A DNA stretch of 27,833 bases from a virus, in the IMG/VR virus record IMGVR_UViG_3300027687_000057, positions 1 through 27,833 of that record; one strand, 5' to 3'. Positions 1 to 7,379 of this stretch are shown piece by piece. Each line of letters begins with the position of its first letter. Position 1 is the first letter of the stretch. The notes beneath the pieces are model-generated. The model was given only the letters and a program-made list of their open reading frames with translations, searched no databases and was not told the origin of the DNA. A program made the position numbers and the translations under genes.

Positions 1-2
1 AA

Positions 3-575
3 GCTAATAGTGAATTGATACAGTTAAACAAGCAGTTAAAGGAATCCCTTAGGCAAGTTAACCTAACACCTACTGTGTCTACTCAAGCCTATGACATAGC
101 ATGGAAGAACAATGAGGTACTCAAGGAACAAGTTAAGCATTGGAAGAAACTTGCTGAAGATAACTTCATACAATCTGTAGACGATAGCGAAACTTCTGAT
201 ACATTCAAAAATAAGTATGAGGAGTTACGTAAAACATATGCAGTATTGTTAGAAGATTACAACAGAGATACAGGCAGAGATATATGGAAGAAAAGATATG
301 AGCAGGAGTTAGAAAATGCAGAGTTTTGGAAGAAAGCATATATGGATTATGACCCTAAACCTAAAGGTTGTAACTATACTTTCAGCGAGATACCTAACGA
401 TACTGATGGTCAAGAGTTTGTTGACACCATGAAGAAGTACTTCAATAAAAAATCATACAAGATGCGAGTACGAGGTCAGCACATCAAGCCTGAGTTAAAG
501 GGAACAGGTGCTACCTATTGGGGTCAGAACAAAGATGAATCATCACACATGAGAGTTTACATTGATGTCAAGTGA
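3..575 (+). CDS. Coiled-coil-rich hypothetical protein, 5' end outside window
   Basis: The reading frame is open to the left edge of the window, so the true start is upstream; about 190 residues are visible. The visible part is rich in Lys, Glu, Gln and Trp-Lys-Lys segments (WKKLAEDN, WKKRYEQELENAEFWKKAYM) that look like an alpha-helical coiled coil over roughly the first 120 residues. A more compact C-terminal part ends in VYIDVK. I do not recognise a family and see no catalytic motif or membrane segment. It overlaps the next gene by 11 bases, as expected in a phage early operon. A role as an early phage protein is inference from position only. Confidence 0.7.
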   Translation, partial: ANSELIQLNKQLKESLRQVNLTPTVSTQAYDIAWKNNEVLKEQVKHWKKLAEDNFIQSVDDSETSDTFKNKYEELRKTYAVLLEDYNRDTGRDIWKKRYEQELENAEFWKKAYMDYDPKPKGCNYTFSEIPNDTDGQEFVDTMKKYFNKKSYKMRVRGQHIKPELKGTGATYWGQNKDESSHMRVYIDVK

Positions 576-897
576 AGATGTGTGGAGAGTTAATCCTAAC
601 ATGTTAGTTCCTTACTATCTCATGCACTCATACATCTACTATGAGATTAATGATTCAATCATAACTGACTACGAGTATGATGAGATATGTAAGGAGCTGA
701 AGGATAAGTGGGATGATATCAAACACTACCATAAGCACTTAGTAGATGTTACTGCTTTAGGTGCAGGTACAGGTTATCAAGTTAAATATAACCAACGTAT
801 TGCAAATGCAGCAATTATGATGTATAACAAACATCATGGGTTACCTAGCCCATTAGATAAATTAAATGAGAAAGGAGATTCAATATGGCAACAATAA
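565..897 (+). CDS. LigA N-terminal (Ia domain)-like small phage protein
   Basis: About 110 residues. The N-terminal part has paired Tyr residues followed by INDSIITDYEYDEICKEL. This resembles the Ia domain of NAD-dependent DNA ligases (LigA), where a Tyr-rich helix followed by an ISDxEYDxLxxEL motif binds the NMN half of NAD. The ligase adenylation core and its KxDG lysine motif are absent, so this is not a complete ligase. Similar stand-alone proteins occur in marine phages with unknown function. I chose ATG 565; an in-frame TTG lies directly upstream at 562. The gene overlaps its neighbours on both sides (11 and 13 bases). The ligase-fold resemblance is a motif judgement, not an alignment. 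Confidence 0.7.
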   Translation: MSSEDVWRVNPNMLVPYYLMHSYIYYEINDSIITDYEYDEICKELKDKWDDIKHYHKHLVDVTALGAGTGYQVKYNQRIANAAIMMYNKHHGLPSPLDKLNEKGDSIWQQ

Positions 898-1061
898 ATT
901 TAACTGAAGGAACAGAGATACGAGAAGAACCACACGTGGTAAAACTTAATCAAGTACGTATTGATATACAATTACTGTATGGTAATAAGGACTTTGAAGA
1001 ATATAAACCACTACTACTTAGAGTACTTAAAAATATAGATGAAATATTGGAGGAGATATAA
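885..1061 (+). CDS. Small hypothetical protein (58 aa)
   Basis: A 58-residue reading frame starting MATINLTEGTEI and ending LKNIDEILEEI. It has a good ribosome binding site (AAAGGAG, about 8 bases before ATG 885), which lies inside the end of the preceding gene. The composition is acidic and helical at the C-terminus. I recognise no family. Tight packing between genes with strong binding sites supports a real gene; the function is unknown. Confidence 0.65.
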   Translation: MATINLTEGTEIREEPHVVKLNQVRIDIQLLYGNKDFEEYKPLLLRVLKNIDEILEEI

Positions 1062-1062
1062 A

Positions 1063-1194
1063 ATGTGGCACAGACTAATAGACTTCTTTCATGAAGACTT
1101 TAATAAAAAATATGGTGAGGGTACTAAATATGACCTTGACTATGGTAAACTATTAATAATAGCATTATGTATTTATATAGCATTGGAGGTATAA
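1063..1194 (+). CDS. Small membrane protein (43 aa)
   Basis: A 43-residue frame with a charged N-terminal part (MWHRLIDFFHEDFNKKYGEG) and a C-terminal hydrophobic stretch KLLIIALCIYIALEV, which could be one transmembrane helix with the N-terminus in the cytoplasm. A strong GGAGGAG binding site precedes ATG 1063, and the start follows the previous stop by one base. No family is recognised. Small single-span proteins in phage early regions often modify host membrane functions, but nothing here shows which. Confidence 0.6.
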   Translation: MWHRLIDFFHEDFNKKYGEGTKYDLDYGKLLIIALCIYIALEV

Positions 1195-1195
1195 C

Positions 1196-1450
1196 ATGAC
1201 TAAAAAGAAACCTATAGAAGTTAATAAAATTATAAACTTAAATAAACAAGATACTAAAACACTATTGCAAATATTAGAAAATCTAAGAAGTATAAATGCT
1301 CATACAGATGATAAGTGTCCAATAGACTATGACCAAGTATGTCAGTTAGATGCTATGGAACATCAAATTGCTAACATGGTAGGTGCTGAGGTCAAGTGTG
1401 AACATGACCATTATAGTAGATGGAGTGGTTCATATGAATATAAAACTTGA
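1196..1450 (+). CDS. Small hypothetical protein (84 aa)
   Basis: An 84-residue frame with a GGAGG binding site six bases before ATG 1196. The N-terminus is Lys-rich (MTKKKPIEVNKIINLNKQD). The middle has helical LLQILENLRSINAHTDDKC, and the C-terminal part has Cys and His residues (CPIDYDQVCQLDAMEHQ, KCEHDHYSRW) that could hold a metal. It does not match a zinc-finger family I know. It is the last gene before the promoter at 1447-1475, so it probably ends the upstream transcription unit. Function unknown. Confidence 0.65.
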   Translation: MTKKKPIEVNKIINLNKQDTKTLLQILENLRSINAHTDDKCPIDYDQVCQLDAMEHQIANMVGAEVKCEHDHYSRWSGSYEYKT

Positions 1451-1475
1451 CATGTCTTTAATAACTTAGTATAAG
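1447..1475 (+). promoter_or_regulatory. Sigma70-type promoter for the DUF932/integrase unit
   Basis: A perfect -35 box TTGACA (1447-1452) is followed by a 17-base spacer and the -10 box TATAAG (1470-1475, five of six matches to TATAAT). The predicted transcript start is near 1482, in the only sizeable gap of this part of the + strand. The -35 box lies within the palindrome GACATGTC (1449-1456), which could be an operator half-site. It would drive the DUF932 gene and the integrase behind it. Confidence 0.75.
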
Positions 1476-1494
1476 CAGTTATCAGTTACCCAAC

Positions 1495-1509
1495 GCCACA
1501 TGTTGTGGC
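1495..1509 (+). promoter_or_regulatory. Small inverted repeat in the leader of the DUF932 gene
   Basis: GCCACA-TGT-TGTGGC forms a six-base-pair stem with a three-base loop. It lies between the predicted transcript start (about 1482) and the binding site AAGGAG before ATG 1535. There is no T-run, so it is not an intrinsic terminator. It could act as an RNA element that controls translation or stability, or as a DNA operator; both are inference. Confidence 0.4.
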
Positions 1510-1534
1510 ACAATTAGCAAAAAGGAGAATTAAT

Positions 1535-2389
1535 ATGCCATTAGATTTCGTAACAAACCCACTATTTACTATAGAAGATACCAATTTAGACTTTGGAGTA
1601 GCCTATGAGCCAACTAAAATGGAAGGAAAGAAGTATGTTATCAACGATAGAACAGGAAAATATATAGGAATAGTAGGCGATGGCTTCACATGTGCATCAC
1701 ACCCTACATTTTTTAACTCTATCAAAGAAGTTATACAAGACAATCGTATGCCACATGAGTTGGATAATGCTAACGTTAAAATATCAACGTCTAGGAATGG
1801 TGCATGGGCATTAATAGATGTGACTCTGCCTAATGTTAAGCATACTATCTTTACAGATAAGCATCAGACAGAGATAAGTGAAAGAGTTATAGCCTTACAT
1901 GGTGTTGATGGCTCATGCTCTAATCAAGTATATCAAGGAGCAATAGATATGTTCTGCACCAATGGTCAAATCTCAGGTGACTACGATAAGATACGTAAGA
2001 AGAATACAAGTGGCTTTAACATAGATAGGTTCATACAAGAACTTAAAGATGCTAAGACTAACTTTGATATACGTTGTAGTCAGATGCAAAGATGGGCAGA
2101 AACTCCTGTTAGAGTTAATGTCAAGCTATTACTTGAGGATATCATAAAATCTGATAGGCAGTCTAAGAAGATGTACTCCCTTGCTCAACAAGAGTTCAGT
2201 AAGAGAGGTAAGAATGTCTTTGCATTATACTCTGCTTTCACTAACTACTCGTCATATGCTGATGAAAGAAATGGTTTTAACATTCGTAATACAGGCAATG
2301 ATACTCAAGCAGAAACTATGTGGAAACGTGAGCAGGAAGTTGCCAAATGGATTTCAGCACCACGATTCAAACAGTTATTAGTAGCTTAG
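1535..2389 (+). CDS. DUF932 (phage/plasmid-like) protein
   Basis: A 284-residue protein with the features I associate with the DUF932 family: an N-terminal part with NDRTGKYIGIVGDGFTCASH (the usual variant is 'vg..Y..v'), a central GVDGSCSNQVYQGAIDMFCTNGQ segment and a helical C-terminal half with conserved Trp residues. Family members are common in phages and plasmids, and their biochemical role is unknown. I chose ATG 1535 because AAGGAG lies at the right distance. An in-frame GTG at 1505 would add ten residues, but it falls inside the leader hairpin. The gene is preceded by a strong promoter and followed directly by the integrase, one base after its stop. Confidence 0.85.
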   Translation: MPLDFVTNPLFTIEDTNLDFGVAYEPTKMEGKKYVINDRTGKYIGIVGDGFTCASHPTFFNSIKEVIQDNRMPHELDNANVKISTSRNGAWALIDVTLPNVKHTIFTDKHQTEISERVIALHGVDGSCSNQVYQGAIDMFCTNGQISGDYDKIRKKNTSGFNIDRFIQELKDAKTNFDIRCSQMQRWAETPVRVNVKLLLEDIIKSDRQSKKMYSLAQQEFSKRGKNVFALYSAFTNYSSYADERNGFNIRNTGNDTQAETMWKREQEVAKWISAPRFKQLLVA

Positions 2390-2390
2390 T

Positions 2391-3332
2391 ATGAAAATAA
2401 AAACACTCATACAGGATTACTATTTATCCTTTGAATACAATAACTTACGAGAAGAAACTAAAGCACAGTATAAGTACTTTTTAGAGATAATGGCTAGTAC
2501 TACTGTTAAAAATAAAGAAAGGCTAGGCAGTATTTTACTGTCTAGTCTCACTACTAAGATGGCTAAGATGTCATATAATATATGGTGTGAAAGAGGATTG
2601 TCTATGGCTAATCACATCATGTCTGTAACTAGGGTACTACTAAATTACGGAATAAATATGGAGCATTGTATAGTGAATCCATTTAGTAATATAAAGAAAC
2701 GTGTCGTAGCTAACAGAAAAATAGTGTGGTCAAAGAAAGACGTTATCAGGTTTCTTGATATCGCTTACTCTGATTTTAATACAAGGAGTATTGGTCTCAT
2801 TGCTCACATGGCATACGAATGGTGTCAAAGAGTTGGAGATATGCGATTGTTAGAATGGTCTAACATAGATTTTGAGGAGAAACGTATGAATATAGAACAG
2901 TCTAAACGTAGGGCAGAAGTATTTTTACCTATCTCTGATGAATTATGTGAGATGCTTCTACAGCAACAGGAAGATTATGGCTTTCAGAAGTATGTAGCAC
3001 CTCGCCCAAGAGCATACAGAGGTGTCTACACACCTTACACACTTACTAAGCTACCCATACTAGCTAGAAAGTTAATGGACTCTGTTGGTCTGTCTAAGGA
3101 ACTTAGGCTTTCTGACTTACGTAGAACAGGAACAGTTGAGATGGTTGATGCAGGTGTATCTATGGGTAATATTATGTCTGTCACAGGACATGCTAACCCA
3201 CAATCTGTAAAGCCTTATATGAAGAACACATATACTAGTGCGAATTTAGCATTACAAACTCGCAGGGGGTTGACAGAAAAAAAATCTCATGCTACAAGCA
3301 TCTCACATGCCGACAAGGAAGGTTTAGTATAA
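2391..3332 (+). CDS. int: Tyrosine recombinase (phage integrase) with an atypical active site
   Basis: A 313-residue tyrosine recombinase. An N-terminal SAM-like core-binding domain (about residues 5-105) precedes the catalytic domain. Catalytic residues I assign are R147 (CQRVGDMRLLEW), K172 on the beta hairpin, R244, H267 (VTGHANPQSV) and nucleophile Y276 (KPYMKNT). The first His of the usual HxxR box is replaced by Ser (S241-D-L-R244). This position tolerates substitution in some family members, so activity remains plausible. Such enzymes join phage attP to host attB, often in a tRNA gene, but no tRNA or att core was visible nearby. It is co-transcribed with the DUF932 gene. It may serve true integration or another recombination role. 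Confidence 0.9.
   Translation: MKIKTLIQDYYLSFEYNNLREETKAQYKYFLEIMASTTVKNKERLGSILLSSLTTKMAKMSYNIWCERGLSMANHIMSVTRVLLNYGINMEHCIVNPFSNIKKRVVANRKIVWSKKDVIRFLDIAYSDFNTRSIGLIAHMAYEWCQRVGDMRLLEWSNIDFEEKRMNIEQSKRRAEVFLPISDELCEMLLQQQEDYGFQKYVAPRPRAYRGVYTPYTLTKLPILARKLMDSVGLSKELRLSDLRRTGTVEMVDAGVSMGNIMSVTGHANPQSVKPYMKNTYTSANLALQTRRGLTEKKSHATSISHADKEGLV
3270..3298 (+). promoter_or_regulatory. Weaker sigma70-like promoter candidate before the primase
   Basis: A perfect TTGACA (3270-3275), a 17-base spacer and TACAAG (3293-3298, four of six matches) lie inside the end of the integrase gene. The predicted start near 3305 is about 32 bases before primase ATG 3337. The perfect -35 box and 17-base spacing match the other promoters of this window, but the weaker -10 box and the coding context make it less certain. 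Confidence 0.4.
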
Positions 3333-3336
3333 CAAT

Positions 3337-4113
3337 ATGATTAATATATATGAATATGTAGAACAATTAAGTGTAGAGAATGGAGAAACTAAAAGGATGA
3401 ATTGTCCTTTGTGTAATTCTTACAAAACTTTCTCTGTCACAAATAATATGGGTTCATTACTTTGGAATTGTTACAAAGCAAGTTGTAACATAAAAGGTAG
3501 TAGTCGTGTACATTTAACTGTTGAAGAAATACGTGCTATACAAAAGAAAACAGTTAGTACAGATACTAAGAAATTTGCATTACCTGAATACGTTGTTCCT
3601 CACTCTGATAACAAAGCAGTTAAAGAATGGTGTGCTGAATGGCTTATTGATGCGAATGAATTAGATTTATATTATGATGTTAAGGAAAGCAGAGTTGTCT
3701 TCCCTATTAAATCTGATGGCAGGATTGTTGATGCTACAGGCAGGTCTATCTACAACAAAATACCTAAGTGGAAACGTTATGGTGACTCAGGCTTGCCATA
3801 TTCATTTGGCTATGGTAGTATCGCAGTTGTAGTCGAGGATTGCATCAGTGCAGTTTGTGTGGGTAGTGATGTATATGTTGGGGTAGCAGTTTTGGGTACG
3901 TCATTATTAGACTCACATAAAAGATTCCTGTCTCAATTCTCGACTACTATCATCGCACTTGACCCTGATGCTTTACCAAAGACACTTTCTTTTGCTAAAG
4001 AGTTACGTTCTTATGTAAAGGATGTTAAGATACTAAAACTAAAAGATGATATAAAATATAGATTGGAAGAAGATATAGAAAATTTGAAAACCCTAACCCC
4101 AAAGGAGATATAA
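3337..4113 (+). CDS. DNA primase, T7 gp4A-like zinc ribbon plus TOPRIM
   Basis: A 258-residue stand-alone primase that would make RNA primers at the phage replication fork. The N-terminal zinc ribbon has C23, C26, C45 and C50 (CPLC and CYKASC), as in T7 gp4 and DnaG-type primases. The TOPRIM domain shows the acidic motif VVVEDC (E167) and the metal-binding D209-P-D211 (IIALDPDAL). A basic linker with WKRYG lies between them. In T7 the primase and helicase are one protein; here the helicase is a separate gene that follows directly, with one base between stop and start. AAGGAAGG at 3315 lies unusually far (14 bases) from the start. Confidence 0.9.
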   Translation: MINIYEYVEQLSVENGETKRMNCPLCNSYKTFSVTNNMGSLLWNCYKASCNIKGSSRVHLTVEEIRAIQKKTVSTDTKKFALPEYVVPHSDNKAVKEWCAEWLIDANELDLYYDVKESRVVFPIKSDGRIVDATGRSIYNKIPKWKRYGDSGLPYSFGYGSIAVVVEDCISAVCVGSDVYVGVAVLGTSLLDSHKRFLSQFSTTIIALDPDALPKTLSFAKELRSYVKDVKILKLKDDIKYRLEEDIENLKTLTPKEI

Positions 4114-4114
4114 T

Positions 4115-5338
4115 ATGGAACTAGCATTAGTAAGAAGTTTAATGGATAAATCGTTTTACGATGAACATAGAGGAGCTAGGTGTCCTGATAGATTATTTAG
4201 TAAGGATACACGAAAGATAAAACAGGCTATAGATAATGCCATGAGTAGATATGAACGTACTGTAACACCTGATGAGATTGAAGCATTGTTTATGGCAAAC
4301 AATCCATCTATGACTACTGCTCAAAAGCAAGCCTATAGTTCTTTGTTTAGACAGATAAAGAATGAGAAACCATTAGGAGAAGATGTAGCACAAGAAGTTT
4401 TGTCTAAACTATTCCAACAGATTGTTGGAGAAGATATTGCTAACATAGGTTTTGATTATGTGAATGGAACACATTCAAGCTTAGAACCTATTAGAAGTAT
4501 ACTAGAATTGTACGGAGATGATTTTACACCTAACCTAAATGTGGAGTGGGATGACATGGATATAGAAACACTATTAGCTAAGAACGACCTAGAAGCACGT
4601 TGGACTTTCAATGTACCTACACTTACAAGACAAGTAGAAGGTATCAATGCAGGTCACTTAATTGAGATAGGTGCTAGACCTAATACAGGTAAGACATCTT
4701 TCCATGCAAGTATGATTGCAGGACCAAATGGTTTGGCTCATCAGGGTGCTAATTGTATTATCTTATGTAACGAAGAAGGAAGTCATAGAGTTGGTGCTAG
4801 ATACTTAACTGCATCAACAGGTATGACTATGAGAGAGATAAAAAATAATCCTACTAAGGCTCGTGACTTGTATGCACCTGTCAAAAACAATATTAAGATA
4901 AAGGATGCAACAGGTAGAGATATGTCTTGGGTTGAGAGTGTATGTAAATCTTATAAGCCTGATGTAGTTATACTAGACATGGGAGATAAGTTTGCTAGGA
5001 CAGGTGGCTTTGCTAGGACAGACGAAGCACTCAAAGCTAATGCAATTTATGCTCGTATGATTGCTAAAGAACATCAGTGTGCTATGTTTTATATGTCACA
5101 ATTATCTGCTGATGCTGAAGGTAAGGTGTTGCTTAATCAAAGTATGATGGAAGGTAGTCGTACAGGAAAAGCAGCTGAAGCTGACCTGATGATTTTAATA
5201 GCTAAGAATCCACCACGACAAGATGAGACAGAAGAAGATTTACAAAGACATTTAAATGTGGTAAAGAATAAACTTACAGGATGGCATGGTGTCGTTCATT
5301 GTAATTTAAATTATCAAATAGGAAGGTATGAAGCATGA
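4115..5338 (+). CDS. Replicative DNA helicase, DnaB/gp4B-like
   Basis: A 407-residue RecA-fold hexameric helicase expected to unwind DNA ahead of the phage polymerase. The N-terminal 150 residues are helical and may mediate primase contact. The C-terminal motor has Walker A GARPNTGKT (residues 186-194), a DnaB-type motif 1a with catalytic Glu in CNEEGS (about 218-223), Walker B DVVILDMGD (D288) and the motif 3 sensor Gln in MSQL (Q329). A basic segment NKLTGWHG near 385 may hold the arginine-finger region. AAAGGAG precedes ATG 4115. The gene overlaps the polymerase start by four bases (ATGA), which implies coupled translation. Confidence 0.92.
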   Translation: MELALVRSLMDKSFYDEHRGARCPDRLFSKDTRKIKQAIDNAMSRYERTVTPDEIEALFMANNPSMTTAQKQAYSSLFRQIKNEKPLGEDVAQEVLSKLFQQIVGEDIANIGFDYVNGTHSSLEPIRSILELYGDDFTPNLNVEWDDMDIETLLAKNDLEARWTFNVPTLTRQVEGINAGHLIEIGARPNTGKTSFHASMIAGPNGLAHQGANCIILCNEEGSHRVGARYLTASTGMTMREIKNNPTKARDLYAPVKNNIKIKDATGRDMSWVESVCKSYKPDVVILDMGDKFARTGGFARTDEALKANAIYARMIAKEHQCAMFYMSQLSADAEGKVLLNQSMMEGSRTGKAAEADLMILIAKNPPRQDETEEDLQRHLNVVKNKLTGWHGVVHCNLNYQIGRYEA

Positions 5339-7347
5339 AATTAACACTTGATGTAGAAAACACTGTTACAAATCGTAATGGTAAGATGCATCTTGACCCA
5401 TTTGAACCTACTAACAAACTCGTTATGATTGGTTGCTTAACAGATACAGGTAAAGAGTATCTATATAGAGACAACTATGATGGAGTGCAGGAGTTATTAG
5501 ATAGTGCTACTATACTGATAGGACATAATATAGTACATGATTTAATGTGGTTATGGGAATGTGGTTTTAACTATGAAGGCTCTGTATTTGATACTATGTT
5601 GGGCGAGTACATATTACAACGTGGTAACAAACAACCTTTATCTCTTGATGCTTGTGCAGAGAGATATGAATTAGAAACACAGAAACAAGATACGTTGAAA
5701 GAATACTTTAAGAAAGGTGTAGGGGTAGATGAGATACCACCTGAAGAATTGGCTAGTTACTTATCAGCAGACTTACATGCAACACAACAACTGTCTGACG
5801 TTATCTATAAAAAGTTAAACACTACTGAGTATAGTTCTTTGATGGATACAGTTATACTAACTAATAAAGTTGCTATAACGTTAGGTAAAATCTATAGAAG
5901 AGGTTTTAAGGTAGATGTATCTAAACTAGATGAGGTTAGAGTTGAGTTTGAGAAAGAGAAACAAGACATAGAAATACGTCTCAACAAACAAGTACGTAAT
6001 CTAATGGGTGACACCCCTATTAACTTAAATAGTCCTGAACAAATGTCTTGGGTTATATATAGTAAGAAACCTATAGATAAGTCTATGTGGTCAAATAACT
6101 TTACTCCTTATATGGATAACTCAGAGTATAAGGAAAAGGTAAATGAGTACTCTAACAATTTATATAAGACACAAGCTGTAAAGTGTTTTGAGTGTAGAGG
6201 AGAGGGTTATATTAGAAAGGTAAAGAAAGATGGAAACTTATACTCTAAGCCAAGTAGGTGTGTTCATTGTAATACTTCTGGCTACTTATTTAATAATACG
6301 AATACGATAGCAGGGTTAAAGTTCACTGCTCCTACTGCTAAATGGGTAAGTAATAGTGGGTTTACCACAAACAAATCCTATTTAGATATACTAAGAAATG
6401 TAGCTAAGAAAAATGATTTGACAGATGCAGTCAATTTTCTGACAGACTTACAGAGGTTGTCAGCTTTAGATACATACCTATCTTCTTTTGTAGAAGGTAT
6501 TAATACTTACGTTAAACCTGATGGTATGCTCCATGTTCGTTTACTACAACATAGAACATCTACAGGTAGGTTCAGTGGTGCTGACCCTAATATGCAGAAT
6601 ATGCCAAGAGGTGGTACGTTTCCTGTCAAGAAGGTATTCGTGTCACGTTGGGAAGGTGGCAAGATACTTGAAGCTGACTTTGCTCAGTTGGAGTTTCGTG
6701 CTGCGGCATATTTATCACAAGATAAGGTAGCAATGGATGAAGTCTCTACTGGATTTGACGTTCACTCATATACGTCTCAAGTTATTAGCGATGCAGGTCA
6801 ACCGACTTCTCGCCAAGATGCGAAAGCACACACGTTTGCACCACTCTACGGAGCAACAGGGTTTGGAAGAACCAAAGCAGAAGCTGAGTACTACGAACAC
6901 TTTACAGAAAAGTACAAAGGCATCAAAGCTTGGCACTCCAGATTGGCTAAAGAAGCTTTAGAGACAGGTATGATAACTACACCATCAGGCAGACAGTTTG
7001 TCTTCCCTGATGTAGAAAGAAAAAGAAATGGTACAGTTACTTATTTTACACAGATAAAGAATTATCCTGTGCAGTCATTTGCTACAGCAGATATAGTTCC
7101 TTTAGTACTAATGCATATAGATAAGCAACTTGACAACATACAGTCTTGTGTGGTAAATACTGTACACGACTCTATCGTAATAGACGTACACCCAAATGAA
7201 AGGGTAATGGTATTGAATATTATTCGTAATACAAATGAGACACTTATTAATTTAATTAATTTAACATTTAAAATAGACTTTAATGTGCCTTTATTATTAG
7301 AAGCGAAAATAGGAGATAACTGGCTTGACACAAAGGATGTGTCGTGA
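5335..7347 (+). CDS. polA: Family A DNA polymerase with inserted DnaJ-type zinc finger
   Basis: A 670-residue replicative polymerase with proofreading. The exonuclease domain shows motif I D6-V-E8, motif II GHNIVHD (D69) and motif III Y142-x3-D146. Polymerase motif A is D448-FAQLEFR. The O-helix is R493-QDAK497-AHT-F501-APLY505-G. Motif C is H611-D612-S613, with Ser where HDE is usual. Between the two halves lies a cysteine module, C284-x2-C287-RGEG and C309-x2-C312, matching the CxxCxGxG pattern of the DnaJ cysteine-rich domain. This insertion is known from HMO-2011-type phages. F501 aligns with E. coli Pol I Phe762. It follows the helicase with a four-base overlap. Confidence 0.95.
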   Translation: MKLTLDVENTVTNRNGKMHLDPFEPTNKLVMIGCLTDTGKEYLYRDNYDGVQELLDSATILIGHNIVHDLMWLWECGFNYEGSVFDTMLGEYILQRGNKQPLSLDACAERYELETQKQDTLKEYFKKGVGVDEIPPEELASYLSADLHATQQLSDVIYKKLNTTEYSSLMDTVILTNKVAITLGKIYRRGFKVDVSKLDEVRVEFEKEKQDIEIRLNKQVRNLMGDTPINLNSPEQMSWVIYSKKPIDKSMWSNNFTPYMDNSEYKEKVNEYSNNLYKTQAVKCFECRGEGYIRKVKKDGNLYSKPSRCVHCNTSGYLFNNTNTIAGLKFTAPTAKWVSNSGFTTNKSYLDILRNVAKKNDLTDAVNFLTDLQRLSALDTYLSSFVEGINTYVKPDGMLHVRLLQHRTSTGRFSGADPNMQNMPRGGTFPVKKVFVSRWEGGKILEADFAQLEFRAAAYLSQDKVAMDEVSTGFDVHSYTSQVISDAGQPTSRQDAKAHTFAPLYGATGFGRTKAEAEYYEHFTEKYKGIKAWHSRLAKEALETGMITTPSGRQFVFPDVERKRNGTVTYFTQIKNYPVQSFATADIVPLVLMHIDKQLDNIQSCVVNTVHDSIVIDVHPNERVMVLNIIRNTNETLINLINLTFKIDFNVPLLLEAKIGDNWLDTKDVS

Positions 7348-7353
7348 TATAAC
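7325..7353 (+). promoter_or_regulatory. Sigma70-type promoter for the ssDNA-binding/nuclease unit
   Basis: TTGACA (7325-7330), a 17-base spacer and TATAAC (7348-7353, five of six). The -35 box lies inside the end of polA and the predicted start is near 7360, giving a leader of about 20 bases before ATG 7380. The arms GACAC (7327-7331) and GTGTC (7339-7343) form an inverted repeat that overlaps the -35 box and spacer. This could be an operator. Confidence 0.7.
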
Positions 7354-7379
7354 TATGGTTCTTTAGAAAGGAGAATTAC

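Noticed and set aside
1505-1534. GTG start giving a ten-residue longer DUF932 protein
   Set aside because: The GTG lies within the leader hairpin, while ATG 1535 has AAGGAG at the correct distance.
6418-6446. TTGACA inside polA as a promoter
   Set aside because: No -10-like sequence at 16-18 bases. The same holds for TTGACA at 7130, 11031, 11787 and 12800.
7327-7343. Hairpin GACAC/GTGTC as a terminator after polA
   Set aside because: The stem is short, the loop is AT-rich and no T-run follows. It overlaps a promoter, so an operator role is more likely.
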